From Tenacibaculum dicentrarchi (lineage in GTDB: Bacteria; Bacteroidota; Bacteroidia; Flavobacteriales; Flavobacteriaceae), in assembly GCF_900239345.1 (NCBI RefSeq), contig NZ_OESZ01000034.1, positions 183,849 to 247,848 on the forward strand: a DNA stretch of 64,000 bases. The letters run 5' to 3'. Shown here in pieces: positions 17,685 to 25,990 of this stretch. Position numbers and translations under genes: made by a program. The notes under the pieces are model-generated. The model saw only the letters and a program-made list of their open reading frames with translations. It had not been told where the DNA came from and ran no database searches. How positions within the stretch are numbered: the stretch's first letter is position 1; each line of letters opens with the position of its first letter.

Positions 17685-18920
17685 TTGAATTTCGAATTAT
17701 TTATCGCCAAACGAATTATTGCAGGAAAAGAACGTGAAAGCAGTATTTCATCGCCTATTATTAAAATTGCGACTATTGCCATTGCTTTAGGTATTGTAAT
17801 TATGTTAATTTCCGTAGCAATCGCATCAGGTTTTCAGAAAAAAATCAGCGATAAAATGACGGGCTTTAAAGGGCATATTCAAATTGTAAATTACGATACC
17901 AATAACTCAGATATTTCTACCGTACCGATTTCTAAAACCCAAGATTTTTATCCGAAGTTTACAAATATTCAAGGCATTAAAAACGTGCAAGTTTTTGCCA
18001 ATATCGGCGGAATTATAAGAACCCCAACCGATTTTGAAGCCATTGTTTTTAAAGGTGTTTCTTCCGATTATGATTTTTCATTTTTCAAAGAATATTTAGT
18101 CGAAGGACGCTTGCCAAATTTTGAGTTGCCTCGAAACAAAGAAATACTAATTTCTCAGGCAATTGCCAGCAGGTTAAATTTGAAATTAAACGACACCATT
18201 CAAACCCTTTTTAGCGCTACCAAAAGCAAGCTGAAATATAAAATGCGAAAGCCAATTATTGTAGGGATTTACAATACAGGTTTTGCCCAATTTGATAAAA
18301 CTATGCTACTTGGCGATATCCGAGAAGTTCGACAAATTAACCGCTGGACAGTCGATCAAATAGGCGGTTTTGAAGTTTTAATTGATAATTTTGAGGAGTT
18401 AACCCAAAAAGGAAACGAGATTTATAGCAACATCGGATCTACCTTAAACAGCATGACGATTGTAGAAAATTACCCATTAATTTTTGATTGGATTAAACTT
18501 TTTGATAATAACGTATGGTTTATCATTGGAATTATGATTTTAATAGCCGGAATTAATATGATAACCGCCTTATTAGTTTTAATATTAGAGCGTGTACAAA
18601 TGGTTGGTATTTTAAAAGCCTTAGGAAGCAGTAATTGGAGCATTCAAAAAATATTTTTATACAACGCCTCTTATTTAATTTTAAAAGGACTTTTTTGGGG
18701 TAATTTAATAGGGATATCGCTGTTATTAATTCAAAAATACTTTAAAATAATCGAGCTAAACCCCGCAACCTATGCAGTGGCAACCGTACCTGTTGATATC
18801 AGTATTTTAGCGATTATCACACTAAGTTTAGGAACGCTATTTTTATGTTTTTTAATGCTGATAATCCCTTCATATATTATCACAAAAATAGCCCCATCAA
18901 AAGCCATAAAATTTGCGTAG
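17685..18920 (+). CDS. ABC transporter permease, LolC/LolE-FtsX type
   Basis: This 411-residue inner-membrane protein has one N-terminal transmembrane helix (near residues 25-48). A large MacB-like periplasmic domain (about 50-260) follows, then three C-terminal helices. This is the MacB/FtsX topology. The opening 'NFELFIAKRIIAGKE' and 'GFQKKISDKMTGFKGHIQI' resemble LolC/LolE, which extract outer-membrane lipoproteins. The start is a TTG at 17685; the usual family N-terminus begins exactly there. A TACTTTTG box at 17655-17662 may be the -7 element. No cognate ATPase gene is adjacent, so it probably works with one encoded elsewhere. Confidence 0.85.
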   Translation: MNFELFIAKRIIAGKERESSISSPIIKIATIAIALGIVIMLISVAIASGFQKKISDKMTGFKGHIQIVNYDTNNSDISTVPISKTQDFYPKFTNIQGIKNVQVFANIGGIIRTPTDFEAIVFKGVSSDYDFSFFKEYLVEGRLPNFELPRNKEILISQAIASRLNLKLNDTIQTLFSATKSKLKYKMRKPIIVGIYNTGFAQFDKTMLLGDIREVRQINRWTVDQIGGFEVLIDNFEELTQKGNEIYSNIGSTLNSMTIVENYPLIFDWIKLFDNNVWFIIGIMILIAGINMITALLVLILERVQMVGILKALGSSNWSIQKIFLYNASYLILKGLFWGNLIGISLLLIQKYFKIIELNPATYAVATVPVDISILAIITLSLGTLFLCFLMLIIPSYIITKIAPSKAIKFA

Positions 18921-18940
18921 ATAATTATTTTTACACTTTT

Positions 18941-19035
18941 TTTTGGAGCTATTTCCCGCTTTCCGCACTCGCTTTTTTTGAATAAAAATCAAAAAAGAGC
19001 TCAAACAAATGCTACAATCGGGGCTAGGGATTTTT
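18941..19035 (+). repeat. Dispersed repeat A, full copy
   Basis: About 95 bases are shared with 25714-25808 with few mismatches. The blocks are ATTTCCCGCTTTCCGCACTC, a T-tract, GAGCTCAAACAAATGCT and CAATCGGGGCTAG. The interrupted T- and A-tracts around the centre (TTTTTTTGAATAAAAATCAAAAAA) could pair as a hairpin. Confidence 0.85.
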
Positions 19036-19150
19036 AGGGAATTTACAGCTATTAGTTTCCTTGTAAAAATCAATCAAAATTATCTATACTATGAGCCTGT
19101 TTAAATTTCATCTAAAAAAGTTTTGTCACAGAAAAATAAGAAATCGAATC

Positions 19151-19200
19151 CGTCAAACTGAATTTATTTCAGTTTCGCATCCTAATTTATCATAGTTTTT
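19151..19200 (+). repeat. Dispersed repeat B, left half
   Basis: It begins with the same 22 bases as the copies at 11451 and 25877 and continues through GCATCCTAATTTATCATAG. It then loses similarity, so the right inverted arm is absent. Confidence 0.75.
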
Positions 19201-19220
19201 AGCTTTTTTTTGATAATTCT

Positions 19221-19283
19221 TGTCAATTCGAGTGATTTTAATGACTAAAAGGAATTTGGAGGGAAAAAACACTCGAAATGACA
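19221..19283. repeat. Inverted repeat C
   Basis: The ends TGTCAATTCGAGTG (19221-19234) and CACTCGAAATGACA (19270-19283) are inverted copies matching at 13 of 14 positions, around a 35-base centre. It looks like a small palindromic intergenic element and ends 30 bases before the next gene's ATG. Confidence 0.7.
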
Positions 19284-19313
19284 GTTTATTTAATTTTTAA
19301 ACATGCTCTATAT

Positions 19314-19901
19314 ATGAAAAATTTTATTACCATCTTTTTTATAGCAATTTTATTATTGTTTTCATGTGATTTGAAAAAAGAAAATATTAAAGATTTAGAT
19401 GTGATTAATGATGTTTTTTCCGATTTATTTATTAATGATTATTCATTTAAAGGCTTTAGAGATTATAAACAGAGAATTTATACTGAAGATGAATTAGAAA
19501 AGATTGGTTTTGATAGTCTTTATGTTGAATATAAGAAAAATAGAAAAATAAAAAAGACACTAAATGTTTTTATAAATGAGACATTAACTTCTGTCAACAA
19601 TAAGACACTAGAGTTAGTTTTGAACATAGATGATTATGATTTGAAATCTAAAGAAGAAATTAATTTTAATCCGACACAAGAGATTAAACTTTCAAAAAAT
19701 ATATCTTTTTCTTCTTATGAGAGTGCTACAGTAGCTAGATATGTGTTTTCAAGAGTTTACATCAATAAAAGAAAAAATAAAGCATTTTTTGTGTTAAAAT
19801 TTGATTGTTTAGATGGTTGTTATAGTGAGCACATAATTTATTTATCTAGAAAAGACAATAAATGGTCTTTTGATAGAGATCAAACTCTTTTAGCAGTTTA
19901 G
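19314..19901 (+). CDS. Putative lipoprotein, function unknown
   Basis: The ATG at 19314 gives 195 residues and a classic lipoprotein signal (MKNFITIFFIAILLLFSCD). An earlier in-frame ATG lies inside repeat C and would only add an unnatural leader. The mature part is charged and soluble with no recognised domain. 'FDCLDGCYSEHIIYL' near the C-terminus holds two Cys. No operon partner is present. It is bounded by repeats upstream and a hairpin terminator downstream, so it may be an accessory gene. Confidence 0.6.
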   Translation: MKNFITIFFIAILLLFSCDLKKENIKDLDVINDVFSDLFINDYSFKGFRDYKQRIYTEDELEKIGFDSLYVEYKKNRKIKKTLNVFINETLTSVNNKTLELVLNIDDYDLKSKEEINFNPTQEIKLSKNISFSSYESATVARYVFSRVYINKRKNKAFFVLKFDCLDGCYSEHIIYLSRKDNKWSFDRDQTLLAV

Positions 19902-19953
19902 TACTAAGTCAGGCGTATATAAGCAAGCGATAACAATAGTAAAAATATAAAGT

Positions 19954-19980
19954 CATAACCTTAAAATGTTATGGTTTTTT
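19954..19980 (+). terminator. Likely terminator
   Basis: CATAAC/GTTATG stem with an eight-base loop, followed by GTTTTTT. It lies 52 bases after the lipoprotein gene. Confidence 0.6.
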
Positions 19981-20105
19981 AAATTTTAAAAATAAGCGGC
20001 TACTTTTAGTATGATTGATAATCTGAGGTGTTAAAAGCAGAAAATATAGTAATTATATTACGATTTCTCTTGCTATTAATAACAAATACTAAACAAATAG
20101 GATAC

Positions 20106-20135
20106 TTGTAAAACGTTTAAAAAAAATTACCTTTG
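20106..20135 (+). promoter_or_regulatory. Bacteroidota sigma-A-type promoter for the PLP enzyme
   Basis: TTG at 20106-20108, then exactly 19 bases, then TACCTTTG at 20128-20135. This fits the Bacteroidota consensus TTG-N19-TAnnTTTG. The ATG follows 18 bases later, giving a short leader. Confidence 0.75.
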
Positions 20136-20153
20136 CCTTTGTAAAACGAAGAA

Positions 20154-21512
20154 ATGAAATACGCAAAAAATATTTTAGAAACTATTGGAAACACGCCATT
20201 AGTTCAGTTAAATTCTGTAACAAAAGAAATCGATGCTTTAGTTTTAGCCAAAGTAGAAACCTTTAATCCAGGGAACTCTATTAAAGATAGAATGGCAGTA
20301 AAAATGATTGAAGATGCTGAGGCAGACGGTCGTTTAAAACCAGGAGGAACTATTATTGAAGGAACTTCAGGAAATACAGGAATGGGATTGGCTTTAGCGG
20401 CAATTATAAAAGGCTATAAATGTATTTTTGTACTTTCTGATAAGCAGTCTAAAGAAAAAATGGATATTTTACGTGCCGTTGGTGCACAGGTTATTGTTTG
20501 CCCAACAAATGTAGAGCCAGAAGACCCTCGTTCATATTATTCAGTTTCTAAGCGATTAGGAGCAGAAACGCCAAACTCATGGTATGTAAACCAATATGAT
20601 AATCCATCGAATGCTTTAACACATTACGAGCAAACAGGACCTGAAATTTGGGAACAAACTGATGGTAAAATTACACATTTAGTAGTTGGAGTAGGAACAG
20701 GAGGAACTATTTCAGGAACATCAAAGTATTTAAAAGAGCAAAACCCGAATATAAAAGTTTGGGGAATTGATACCTACGGCTCTGTGTTTAAGAAATTTCA
20801 CGAAACAGGTGTTTTTGATGAAAATGAAATTTATCCATATATCACCGAAGGAATTGGAGAAGATATTTTGCCTAAAAACGTAGATTTTTCTGTAATCGAT
20901 GGTTTTACCAAAGTTACCGATAAAGATGCAGCCGTTTATACCCGTAAAATAGCCAAAGAAGAAGGGATTTTTGTTGGGAATTCAGCAGGATCAGCAATAA
21001 AAGGAATGTTACAATTAAAAGAACGTTTCAAAAAAGACGATGTAGTAGTTGTTATTTTTCATGACCACGGAAGTAGATACGTAGGGAAAATGTTTAATGA
21101 CGATTGGATGCGTGAACGTGGTTATTTAGATAAAGAAGTAACTACCGCTGAAGATTTAATTAAAGGACACCTTGATAAAGCTTTAGTAAGCGTTCAAACC
21201 GAAGAATTAGTGTCGCATGCTATTGAAAGAATGCGTGCATTTAAAATTTCACAAATCCCGGTAAGAGATGCCAATGGTTTTGTAGGTTCTATTGACGAAG
21301 CAGATTTATTACACCGTTATATTGCCGATAAAAACATTGCCGATACGCCAATAAAAGATATAATGGGCGCTATGTATCCTATGGTAAAGTTAGACGCTTC
21401 AATTGATGCTGTTTCTAAGTTAATTACAAAAGAAAATCAAGCAGTTTTAGTTGATTTAGGAAATGGAAAACACCATATTATTACCAAGTACGATATTATA
21501 AATGCTATTTAA
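20154..21512 (+). CDS. Cystathionine beta-synthase-like PLP enzyme with CBS domain pair
   Basis: This 452-residue protein has a fold-type II PLP domain (about 1-320) and two C-terminal CBS repeats (about 335-452). Lys44 in 'SIKDRM' is the expected PLP lysine, SGNTG at 72-76 binds the substrate carboxylate, and 'GVGTGGTISG' binds the PLP phosphate. The layout matches eukaryote-like cystathionine beta-synthase without the heme-binding N-terminus. Sequence alone does not separate this from O-acetylserine sulfhydrylase activity, so I give no symbol. The CBS pair suggests allosteric control by S-adenosylmethionine or adenylate. It is a single-gene unit with its own promoter and terminator. Confidence 0.88.
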   Translation: MKYAKNILETIGNTPLVQLNSVTKEIDALVLAKVETFNPGNSIKDRMAVKMIEDAEADGRLKPGGTIIEGTSGNTGMGLALAAIIKGYKCIFVLSDKQSKEKMDILRAVGAQVIVCPTNVEPEDPRSYYSVSKRLGAETPNSWYVNQYDNPSNALTHYEQTGPEIWEQTDGKITHLVVGVGTGGTISGTSKYLKEQNPNIKVWGIDTYGSVFKKFHETGVFDENEIYPYITEGIGEDILPKNVDFSVIDGFTKVTDKDAAVYTRKIAKEEGIFVGNSAGSAIKGMLQLKERFKKDDVVVVIFHDHGSRYVGKMFNDDWMRERGYLDKEVTTAEDLIKGHLDKALVSVQTEELVSHAIERMRAFKISQIPVRDANGFVGSIDEADLLHRYIADKNIADTPIKDIMGAMYPMVKLDASIDAVSKLITKENQAVLVDLGNGKHHIITKYDIINAI

Positions 21513-21540
21513 TATTTTTTATTTAAAAGTAAAAATAATT

Positions 21541-21571
21541 AAAAAGCCCACTCATAAGAGTGGGCTTTTTT
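21541..21571 (+). terminator. Rho-independent terminator
   Basis: A 13-base perfect stem (core AAGCCCACTC / GAGTGGGCTT) with loop ATAA and a T-run, 28 bases after the PLP enzyme gene. Confidence 0.9.
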
Positions 21572-21756
21572 AAATTAATTCAAATAATTTAAATTATGAA
21601 AAACAGTTTACAAAGCTGTTTTAAAGCATTTATTAACTAAAGGCACTGCAAAATTAAAACTTAAACAATTGGTGTTGCTTAAAAATAAATTATTTGACAT
21701 TTTTTTAACGCTATTGACTTGTTTAAGGGGTTAAAACGTTAATAAATTCTTAATTA

Positions 21757-22626
21757 TTATTGAGCATGTTTATGTGCTTTGTAAGACGAACGGACCAAAG
21801 CACCACTTTCTACATACATAAAGCCCATTTCTAAACCTAAAGTTTCGTATTTTTTAAATTGATCGGGGGTAATAAATTGCTTAACAGGTAAGTGTTTTTT
21901 ACTAGGCTGTAAGTACTGCCCAATAGTAATAATATCTAAACCAACAGCACGTAAATCTTTCATGGTTTGAATAACTTCCTCTTCCTTTTCGCCTAAACCA
22001 AGCATAATTCCCGATTTAGTACGCATTCCTTTTTCTTTCAAGTATTTTAACACCCCTAAACTTCTATCGTATTTTGCTTGAATACGAACTTCACGTGTTA
22101 ACCTGCGTACAGTTTCCATATTATGCGAAACTACTTCAGGAGCAACTTCAATAATACGATCAATTAGTTTTTCGTTTCCTTGAAAATCGGGAAGTAATGT
22201 TTCAATGGTTGTTTTAGGATTTGCTCTACGCACTGCATTTACAGTTTCTGCCCAAATAATAGAACCACCATCTTTTAAATCGTCTCTATCTACTGATGTT
22301 AAAACGGCATGCTTAATTTTCATTAACTTAATAGAACGGGCTACTTTTTCGGGTTCATCCCATTCTACGGTTTCAGGTCTTCCTGTTTTTACTCCACAGA
22401 AACCACATGAACGGGTACAAATATTTCCTAAAATCATAAAGGTAGCAGTTCCTTCTCCCCAACATTCTCCCATGTTTGGGCAGCTTCCACTGGTACAAAT
22501 GGTATTTAATTTATATTTGTCTACTAAACCTCTTAAGTCGGTATATTTTTTCCCAACAGGAAGCTTTACACGCAACCATTTTGGTTTTTTTACTCTTTCT
22601 GGTACTATTACTGATTCGTTTGCCAT
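21757..22626 (-). CDS. lipA: Lipoyl synthase
   Basis: This 289-residue radical SAM enzyme has the LipA-specific auxiliary cluster motif '[12 protein letters not shown]' (C-x4-C-x5-C) near residue 44. The radical SAM cluster motif 'CTRSCGFC' (C-x3-C-x2-C) lies near residue 71. It inserts two sulfur atoms into protein-bound octanoyl groups to make lipoate for 2-oxoacid dehydrogenases. Length is normal for the family. A minus-strand TAAATTTG at 22658-22665 fits the -7 box, with no TTG at the ideal distance. lipB is not adjacent. Confidence 0.96.
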   Translation of the reverse strand: MANESVIVPERVKKPKWLRVKLPVGKKYTDLRGLVDKYKLNTICTSGSCPNMGECWGEGTATFMILGNICTRSCGFCGVKTGRPETVEWDEPEKVARSIKLMKIKHAVLTSVDRDDLKDGGSIIWAETVNAVRRANPKTTIETLLPDFQGNEKLIDRIIEVAPEVVSHNMETVRRLTREVRIQAKYDRSLGVLKYLKEKGMRTKSGIMLGLGEKEEEVIQTMKDLRAVGLDIITIGQYLQPSKKHLPVKQFITPDQFKKYETLGLEMGFMYVESGALVRSSYKAHKHAQ

Positions 22627-22677
22627 TTCAATAAAAATTCGATAAAAAATTGAATAGCAAATTTACAAAGAAAAGAG

Positions 22678-23898
22678 TTATAAATTGATTAAAAACCAAA
22701 GACTAAATCCGATTAAAAAAATAATACCAGCAATACTTAAAATCCGCAGGGCTAATTTTGGTTGATTTTTTTTAGGGGTATGTTTTCCTGTTATCAACAC
22801 ATAATTTAAAATAGCGTAAAAAGGAGCTGTTAAAAACGATAAAATAGTAGCTATTTTAACTAAAAAACCCATATCGGTTAAAAAATAGTTTAGAATAATA
22901 AAAGTACCAAAGGCTAAAAAAAATATCCAAAAAGAATAATTTAGCTTGTTTTTTTTAACAAATAATAAATTAGAAGCCTTGGTCATTGCTCTTGGAGAAG
23001 CGTCTAAGGTTGTTAAAGTTGTACTAAACATGGTGGTAAATGTGGTTATTCCTATAAATAAATAAGAAAAATCACCTAAATTTTCGGTGTATAAATTGAT
23101 TAATTGCAGAGCAAAATGATTTCCTTTGTTTGAAAAAGATTCTCCAGATTGATACATCACTAATGCACCAAGTACAACAAAACAAACCCCTAAAAAGAAG
23201 GTTGCTATGTAACTTACATTAAAATCAAAAACAGCATATTTGGGTTTTATTTTTTTGAAGGTAGCTTTGCTTTTTTCTACAGACCAGAGAGAGTGCCAAA
23301 TAGAAACATCTAAAGGCGCAGGCATCCATCCTAAAAAAGCAATTAAAAAGATAATTTGTGCTGTTCCACTAGGTAGTATTTGCTGAAAATTAAATCCTTT
23401 TTTGGTGCTAAAAAGAGCTGCTATTACCGCTACAATGGTACTTATTGTTAAAATAATGATGAGGTATTTCATTAAGTTATCAAGTAATTTACACTTCCCG
23501 AAGTTTAATATAACAATACTAATTCCTAAAATAATAACAGTCCAAATAACCAAATCATTTGTAAATCCAAAAATACTAGATGCTAAGCTTGCTGTAACAA
23601 TAGTAACTGCTGCCTGAATGGTAAACATTGTTACAAAATTTAAAATAAAATATGTAATTAATACATTTTTACCTAATTTTTTATAGCCATCTAGTAGCGT
23701 TTCACCTGTAGCGTTAGCATATCGAGGTCCAAATTGAAAGAAAGGGTACTTAAAAAAGGATACAGTTAATAAAGCCCAAAGTAGTCCGAAACCAAAATCG
23801 GCACCCGCTCTTGTAGCTTGTACTAAATGAGATACGCTTATTGCTGCACCAGTAAATAACAAGCCAGGACCAAGTATTTTTGATAGTGATTTTTTCAT
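22678..23898 (-). CDS. Nramp-family-like divalent metal transporter
   Basis: This 406-residue membrane protein has about eleven hydrophobic helices. I choose the ATG at 23898 (MKKSLSKILGPGLL), the usual family N-terminus, rather than a TTG 45 bases upstream. The first helix reads 'GPGLLFTGAAISVSHLVQATRAGADFGF'-like, where classical Nramp has DPGN. The helix 6 region reads 'GWMPAPLDVSIWHS' where classical Nramp has the MPH motif. So the fold is recognisable but the known metal-ligand Asp and Asn are missing. It belongs to a divergent Nramp-related branch, and the substrate should be considered unknown. It is followed on the same strand by lipA. Confidence 0.75.
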   Translation of the reverse strand: MKKSLSKILGPGLLFTGAAISVSHLVQATRAGADFGFGLLWALLTVSFFKYPFFQFGPRYANATGETLLDGYKKLGKNVLITYFILNFVTMFTIQAAVTIVTASLASSIFGFTNDLVIWTVIILGISIVILNFGKCKLLDNLMKYLIIILTISTIVAVIAALFSTKKGFNFQQILPSGTAQIIFLIAFLGWMPAPLDVSIWHSLWSVEKSKATFKKIKPKYAVFDFNVSYIATFFLGVCFVVLGALVMYQSGESFSNKGNHFALQLINLYTENLGDFSYLFIGITTFTTMFSTTLTTLDASPRAMTKASNLLFVKKNKLNYSFWIFFLAFGTFIILNYFLTDMGFLVKIATILSFLTAPFYAILNYVLITGKHTPKKNQPKLALRILSIAGIIFLIGFSLWFLINL

Positions 23899-23976
23899 AA
23901 AAAGGGGAGCTGAAAAAAGTTTAAAATAAGATATGTCTTTCAAGTAATTGGTTTTTAAAACTTGAAGCAGTGTAAG

Positions 23977-24540
23977 TTAAGATTTTTTGATTATTTCTGC
24001 TAATAATTTTTTAGCTCTTAATAATTTAATTTTAACATTATTCATTGGTTCTCCAATTTTATCTGAAATTTCTTTGTAGCTTAATTCTTGAAAAAACCGC
24101 AGATTAATAATTTCCTGATATTTTGGTTTCAATTTCTTAATATCTCTTAAAAGTTTGGCTAAGTTTTGTTCGGTAATAAGCGTGTCTTCAGCCGATGGTG
24201 TGTTGTCTATAATTCTAAATGCGGCCTCCTGTTGTTCTTTAGAAGTGTTTAAAGAAATTACACTGTTTTTTTTTCTTAAAGAATCAACATATACATTTTT
24301 AGAAATAGCAATTAGCCATGTTTTAAATTGATACTCTTCATTAAATGTATCAATTTTATCAAAAGCTTTAGAAAAAGTCCGAATGGTAATATCTTCAGCG
24401 TCGTTATCATTTTTTATTCTAGCCAATTGATAACTATATACATTTCCCCAAAATGTATCTAACAAAAAATTAAAAGAAATTTGATTTCCTTTTTTAGCTA
24501 GTTGAATATGTTGAAGTACTTCTTCTTTAGGTATTTCCAA
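23977..24540 (-). CDS. ECF-type RNA polymerase sigma factor
   Basis: This 187-residue protein has sigma region 2 (about 25-95: 'DNDAEDITIRTFSKAFDKID' and 'FKTWLIAISKNVYVDSLR') and sigma region 4 (about 130-180: 'YQEIINLRFFQELSYKEIS', an HTH). They are joined by a short linker and there is no region 3, which is the ECF layout. It directs RNA polymerase to a specific regulon in the cytoplasm. No anti-sigma gene is adjacent, and the next gene on its strand encodes the Nramp-like transporter 78 bases away. The regulon is unknown. Confidence 0.88.
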   Translation of the reverse strand: MEIPKEEVLQHIQLAKKGNQISFNFLLDTFWGNVYSYQLARIKNDNDAEDITIRTFSKAFDKIDTFNEEYQFKTWLIAISKNVYVDSLRKKNSVISLNTSKEQQEAAFRIIDNTPSAEDTLITEQNLAKLLRDIKKLKPKYQEIINLRFFQELSYKEISDKIGEPMNNVKIKLLRAKKLLAEIIKKS

Positions 24541-24624
24541 AAGGTGTGTTTGTAGTGTATAGTAATAAAAAATAAAGCTATTAAAACAGATGATTTTTAC
24601 TATAAGAAAAAGAAATATTATTTG

Positions 24625-24831
24625 TTATTTTTCATGTTCATTGTCGGTGCAAGAATCAAATTGATCAGGTGTTTTTCCACAAAAACCACAAGATTCACCA
24701 CTTTCGTTTAGAACAGGATTTTGACTCGCACAAGTACCAGCAAATTCACCGTCTTTTTTTGCCCAAATTTTTATAGCAATCCCAGCAAAAGCAATAGCTA
24801 ATAGTCCGATAGTAATAAAAATTAACTTCAT
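24625..24831 (-). CDS. Small cysteine-rich membrane protein
   Basis: This 68-residue protein has one N-terminal transmembrane helix (about 3-22) and a hydrophilic tail. The tail carries four cysteines: one in 'GTCASQNP', two in 'CGFCGKTPDQF', and one in 'DSCTDNEHEK'. The C-x2-C pair resembles a metal- or disulfide-binding knuckle. I do not recognise a named family, though similar short proteins seem frequent in Flavobacteriaceae. It lies divergent from aqpZ and upstream of the ECF sigma gene. The ORF is short but the signal-anchor and Cys pattern support it. Confidence 0.65.
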   Translation of the reverse strand: MKLIFITIGLLAIAFAGIAIKIWAKKDGEFAGTCASQNPVLNESGESCGFCGKTPDQFDSCTDNEHEK

Positions 24832-24962
24832 AATATTAAATTTTGTTATGCAAAGATACGAACTTCCTTTTCTATAAAATTATTTTATTGTAAATTTATA
24901 GCGGTGATTTTTCATTTTTTTGAGAATCATAAAAAATAATTGTTTAATTTAATTTTTAATAT

Positions 24963-25649
24963 ATGAAAAAGTATTTAGCAGAATCATTTGGAACATTTTG
25001 GTTAGTTTTTGGTGGTTGTGGTAGTGCCATTTTTGCTGCTGGTTTCCCTGAATTAGGTATTGGTTTTATGGGGGTATCTTTAGCCTTTGGTTTAACAGTT
25101 TTAACTATGGCGTATGCTGTTGGGCATATTTCGGGAGGGCATTTTAACCCTGCAGTATCATTAGGTTTATGGGCAGGAGGTAAATTTTCAGCAAAAGAAT
25201 TAGTGCCTTATATTGTTTCTCAATTAGTAGGTGCAATTTTAGCTGCGGGTGCTTTATTTTTAATTGTTTCAGGAAAATCAGGTTTTGAATCTATCGGCGG
25301 TTTTGCTGCTAACGGCTATGGCGAATTATCGCCAGCAGGTTATAATATGACATCGGCTTTTGTTACTGAATTTTTATTAACCATGTTTTTCTTATTGATA
25401 ATTTTAGGAAGCACTAACGACAGAGCGCCTAAAGGTTTTGCTCCAATTGCTATTGGTTTAGGCTTAACATTAATCCATTTAATCAGTATTCCAATCACTA
25501 ACACTTCGGTAAATCCTGCACGTTCTATGAGTCAGGCTTTATTTGCAGGAGGCGGTTATTTAGCACAATCTTGGTTGTTTTGGGTTGCACCAATTGCAGG
25601 AGCAATTGTTGCAGGATTTATTCATAAAGCATTATTTGACAAAGCGTAA
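24963..25649 (+). CDS. aqpZ: Aquaporin Z (water channel)
   Basis: This 228-residue inner-membrane protein has six helices and both NPA half-helices: 'HFNPAVSLG' with N62-P63-A64 and 'SVNPARSMS' near residue 184. The Arg after the second NPA belongs to the selectivity filter, and the lack of the glycerol-facilitator Asp insertion favours a water channel. The length matches AqpZ. It is transcribed alone and followed by a hairpin terminator. Confidence 0.95.
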   Translation: MKKYLAESFGTFWLVFGGCGSAIFAAGFPELGIGFMGVSLAFGLTVLTMAYAVGHISGGHFNPAVSLGLWAGGKFSAKELVPYIVSQLVGAILAAGALFLIVSGKSGFESIGGFAANGYGELSPAGYNMTSAFVTEFLLTMFFLLIILGSTNDRAPKGFAPIAIGLGLTLIHLISIPITNTSVNPARSMSQALFAGGGYLAQSWLFWVAPIAGAIVAGFIHKALFDKA

Positions 25650-25670
25650 AAATGTTCTGTTTCTATACAA

Positions 25671-25696
25671 AAGCACCTTTTTTAGGTGTTTTTTTG
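25671..25696 (+). terminator. Terminator after aqpZ
   Basis: GCACCT/AGGTGT stem around a T-rich loop, followed by a run of seven T, 22 bases after the aqpZ stop. Confidence 0.75.
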
Positions 25697-25713
25697 TTTT
25701 TAAGTTATTTTTT

Positions 25714-25808
25714 TTGAAGTAATTTCCCGCTTTACGCACTCGCTTTTTTTTGAAGAAAAATCAAAAAAAGAGCTCAAACAAATGCTTCAATCGGGGCTAG
25801 AAATTTTT
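25714..25808 (+). repeat. Dispersed repeat A, full copy
   Basis: It matches 18941-19035 in order and orientation: ATTTCCCGCTTTACGCACTC, a T-tract, GAGCTCAAACAAATGCTTCA and ATCGGGGCTAG. The few substitutions show it is a diverged dispersed copy, not a recent duplication. Confidence 0.85.
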
Positions 25809-25876
25809 CCTTACTTATAAAATTGTACTAAAAATTTAAATTTTATTCAAAAATAGTTTTATAGAAAAATCGAATC

Positions 25877-25961
25877 CGTCAAACTGAATTTATTTCAGTT
25901 TCGCATCCTGATTTGCCATAGTTCTTCATTTTATGTGATTCTGAAATAAATTCAGAATGAC
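25877..25961 (+). repeat. Dispersed inverted repeat B, full copy
   Basis: It begins with the same 22 bases as 11451-11472 and ends CTGAAATAAATTCAGAATGAC, the inverted arm. The centre GCATCCTGATTTGCCATAG is close to the reverse copy at 16092-16173. Confidence 0.8.
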
Positions 25962-25990
25962 CTTTATATCTTAAAAAAAATAAAAATATT

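Larger units (their letters stand above)
18921..19313. other. Gene-free intergenic block made of repeats A, B and C
   Basis: This 393-base stretch has no credible gene. It contains one copy of repeat A, a left half of repeat B and one repeat C, in that order, separated by short AT-rich spacers. The spacer between A and B does not match the equivalent spacer at 25809-25876. Confidence 0.8.
25650..25990. other. Gene-free intergenic block with repeats A and B
   Basis: This 341-base stretch between the convergent aqpZ and murB genes contains a terminator, one full repeat A and one full repeat B. I see no coding sequence or RNA gene in it. Confidence 0.8.

Noticed and set aside
19278..19313. Longer start for the lipoprotein at 19314
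   Set aside because: The earlier ATG is part of inverted repeat C, and the ATG at 19314 starts a perfect lipoprotein signal.
21572..21756. Small RNA or peptide between the PLP enzyme gene and lipA
   Set aside because: It is AT-rich with a few short hairpins (for example around 21605-21630), but no promoter-terminator pair or conserved feature could be supported.
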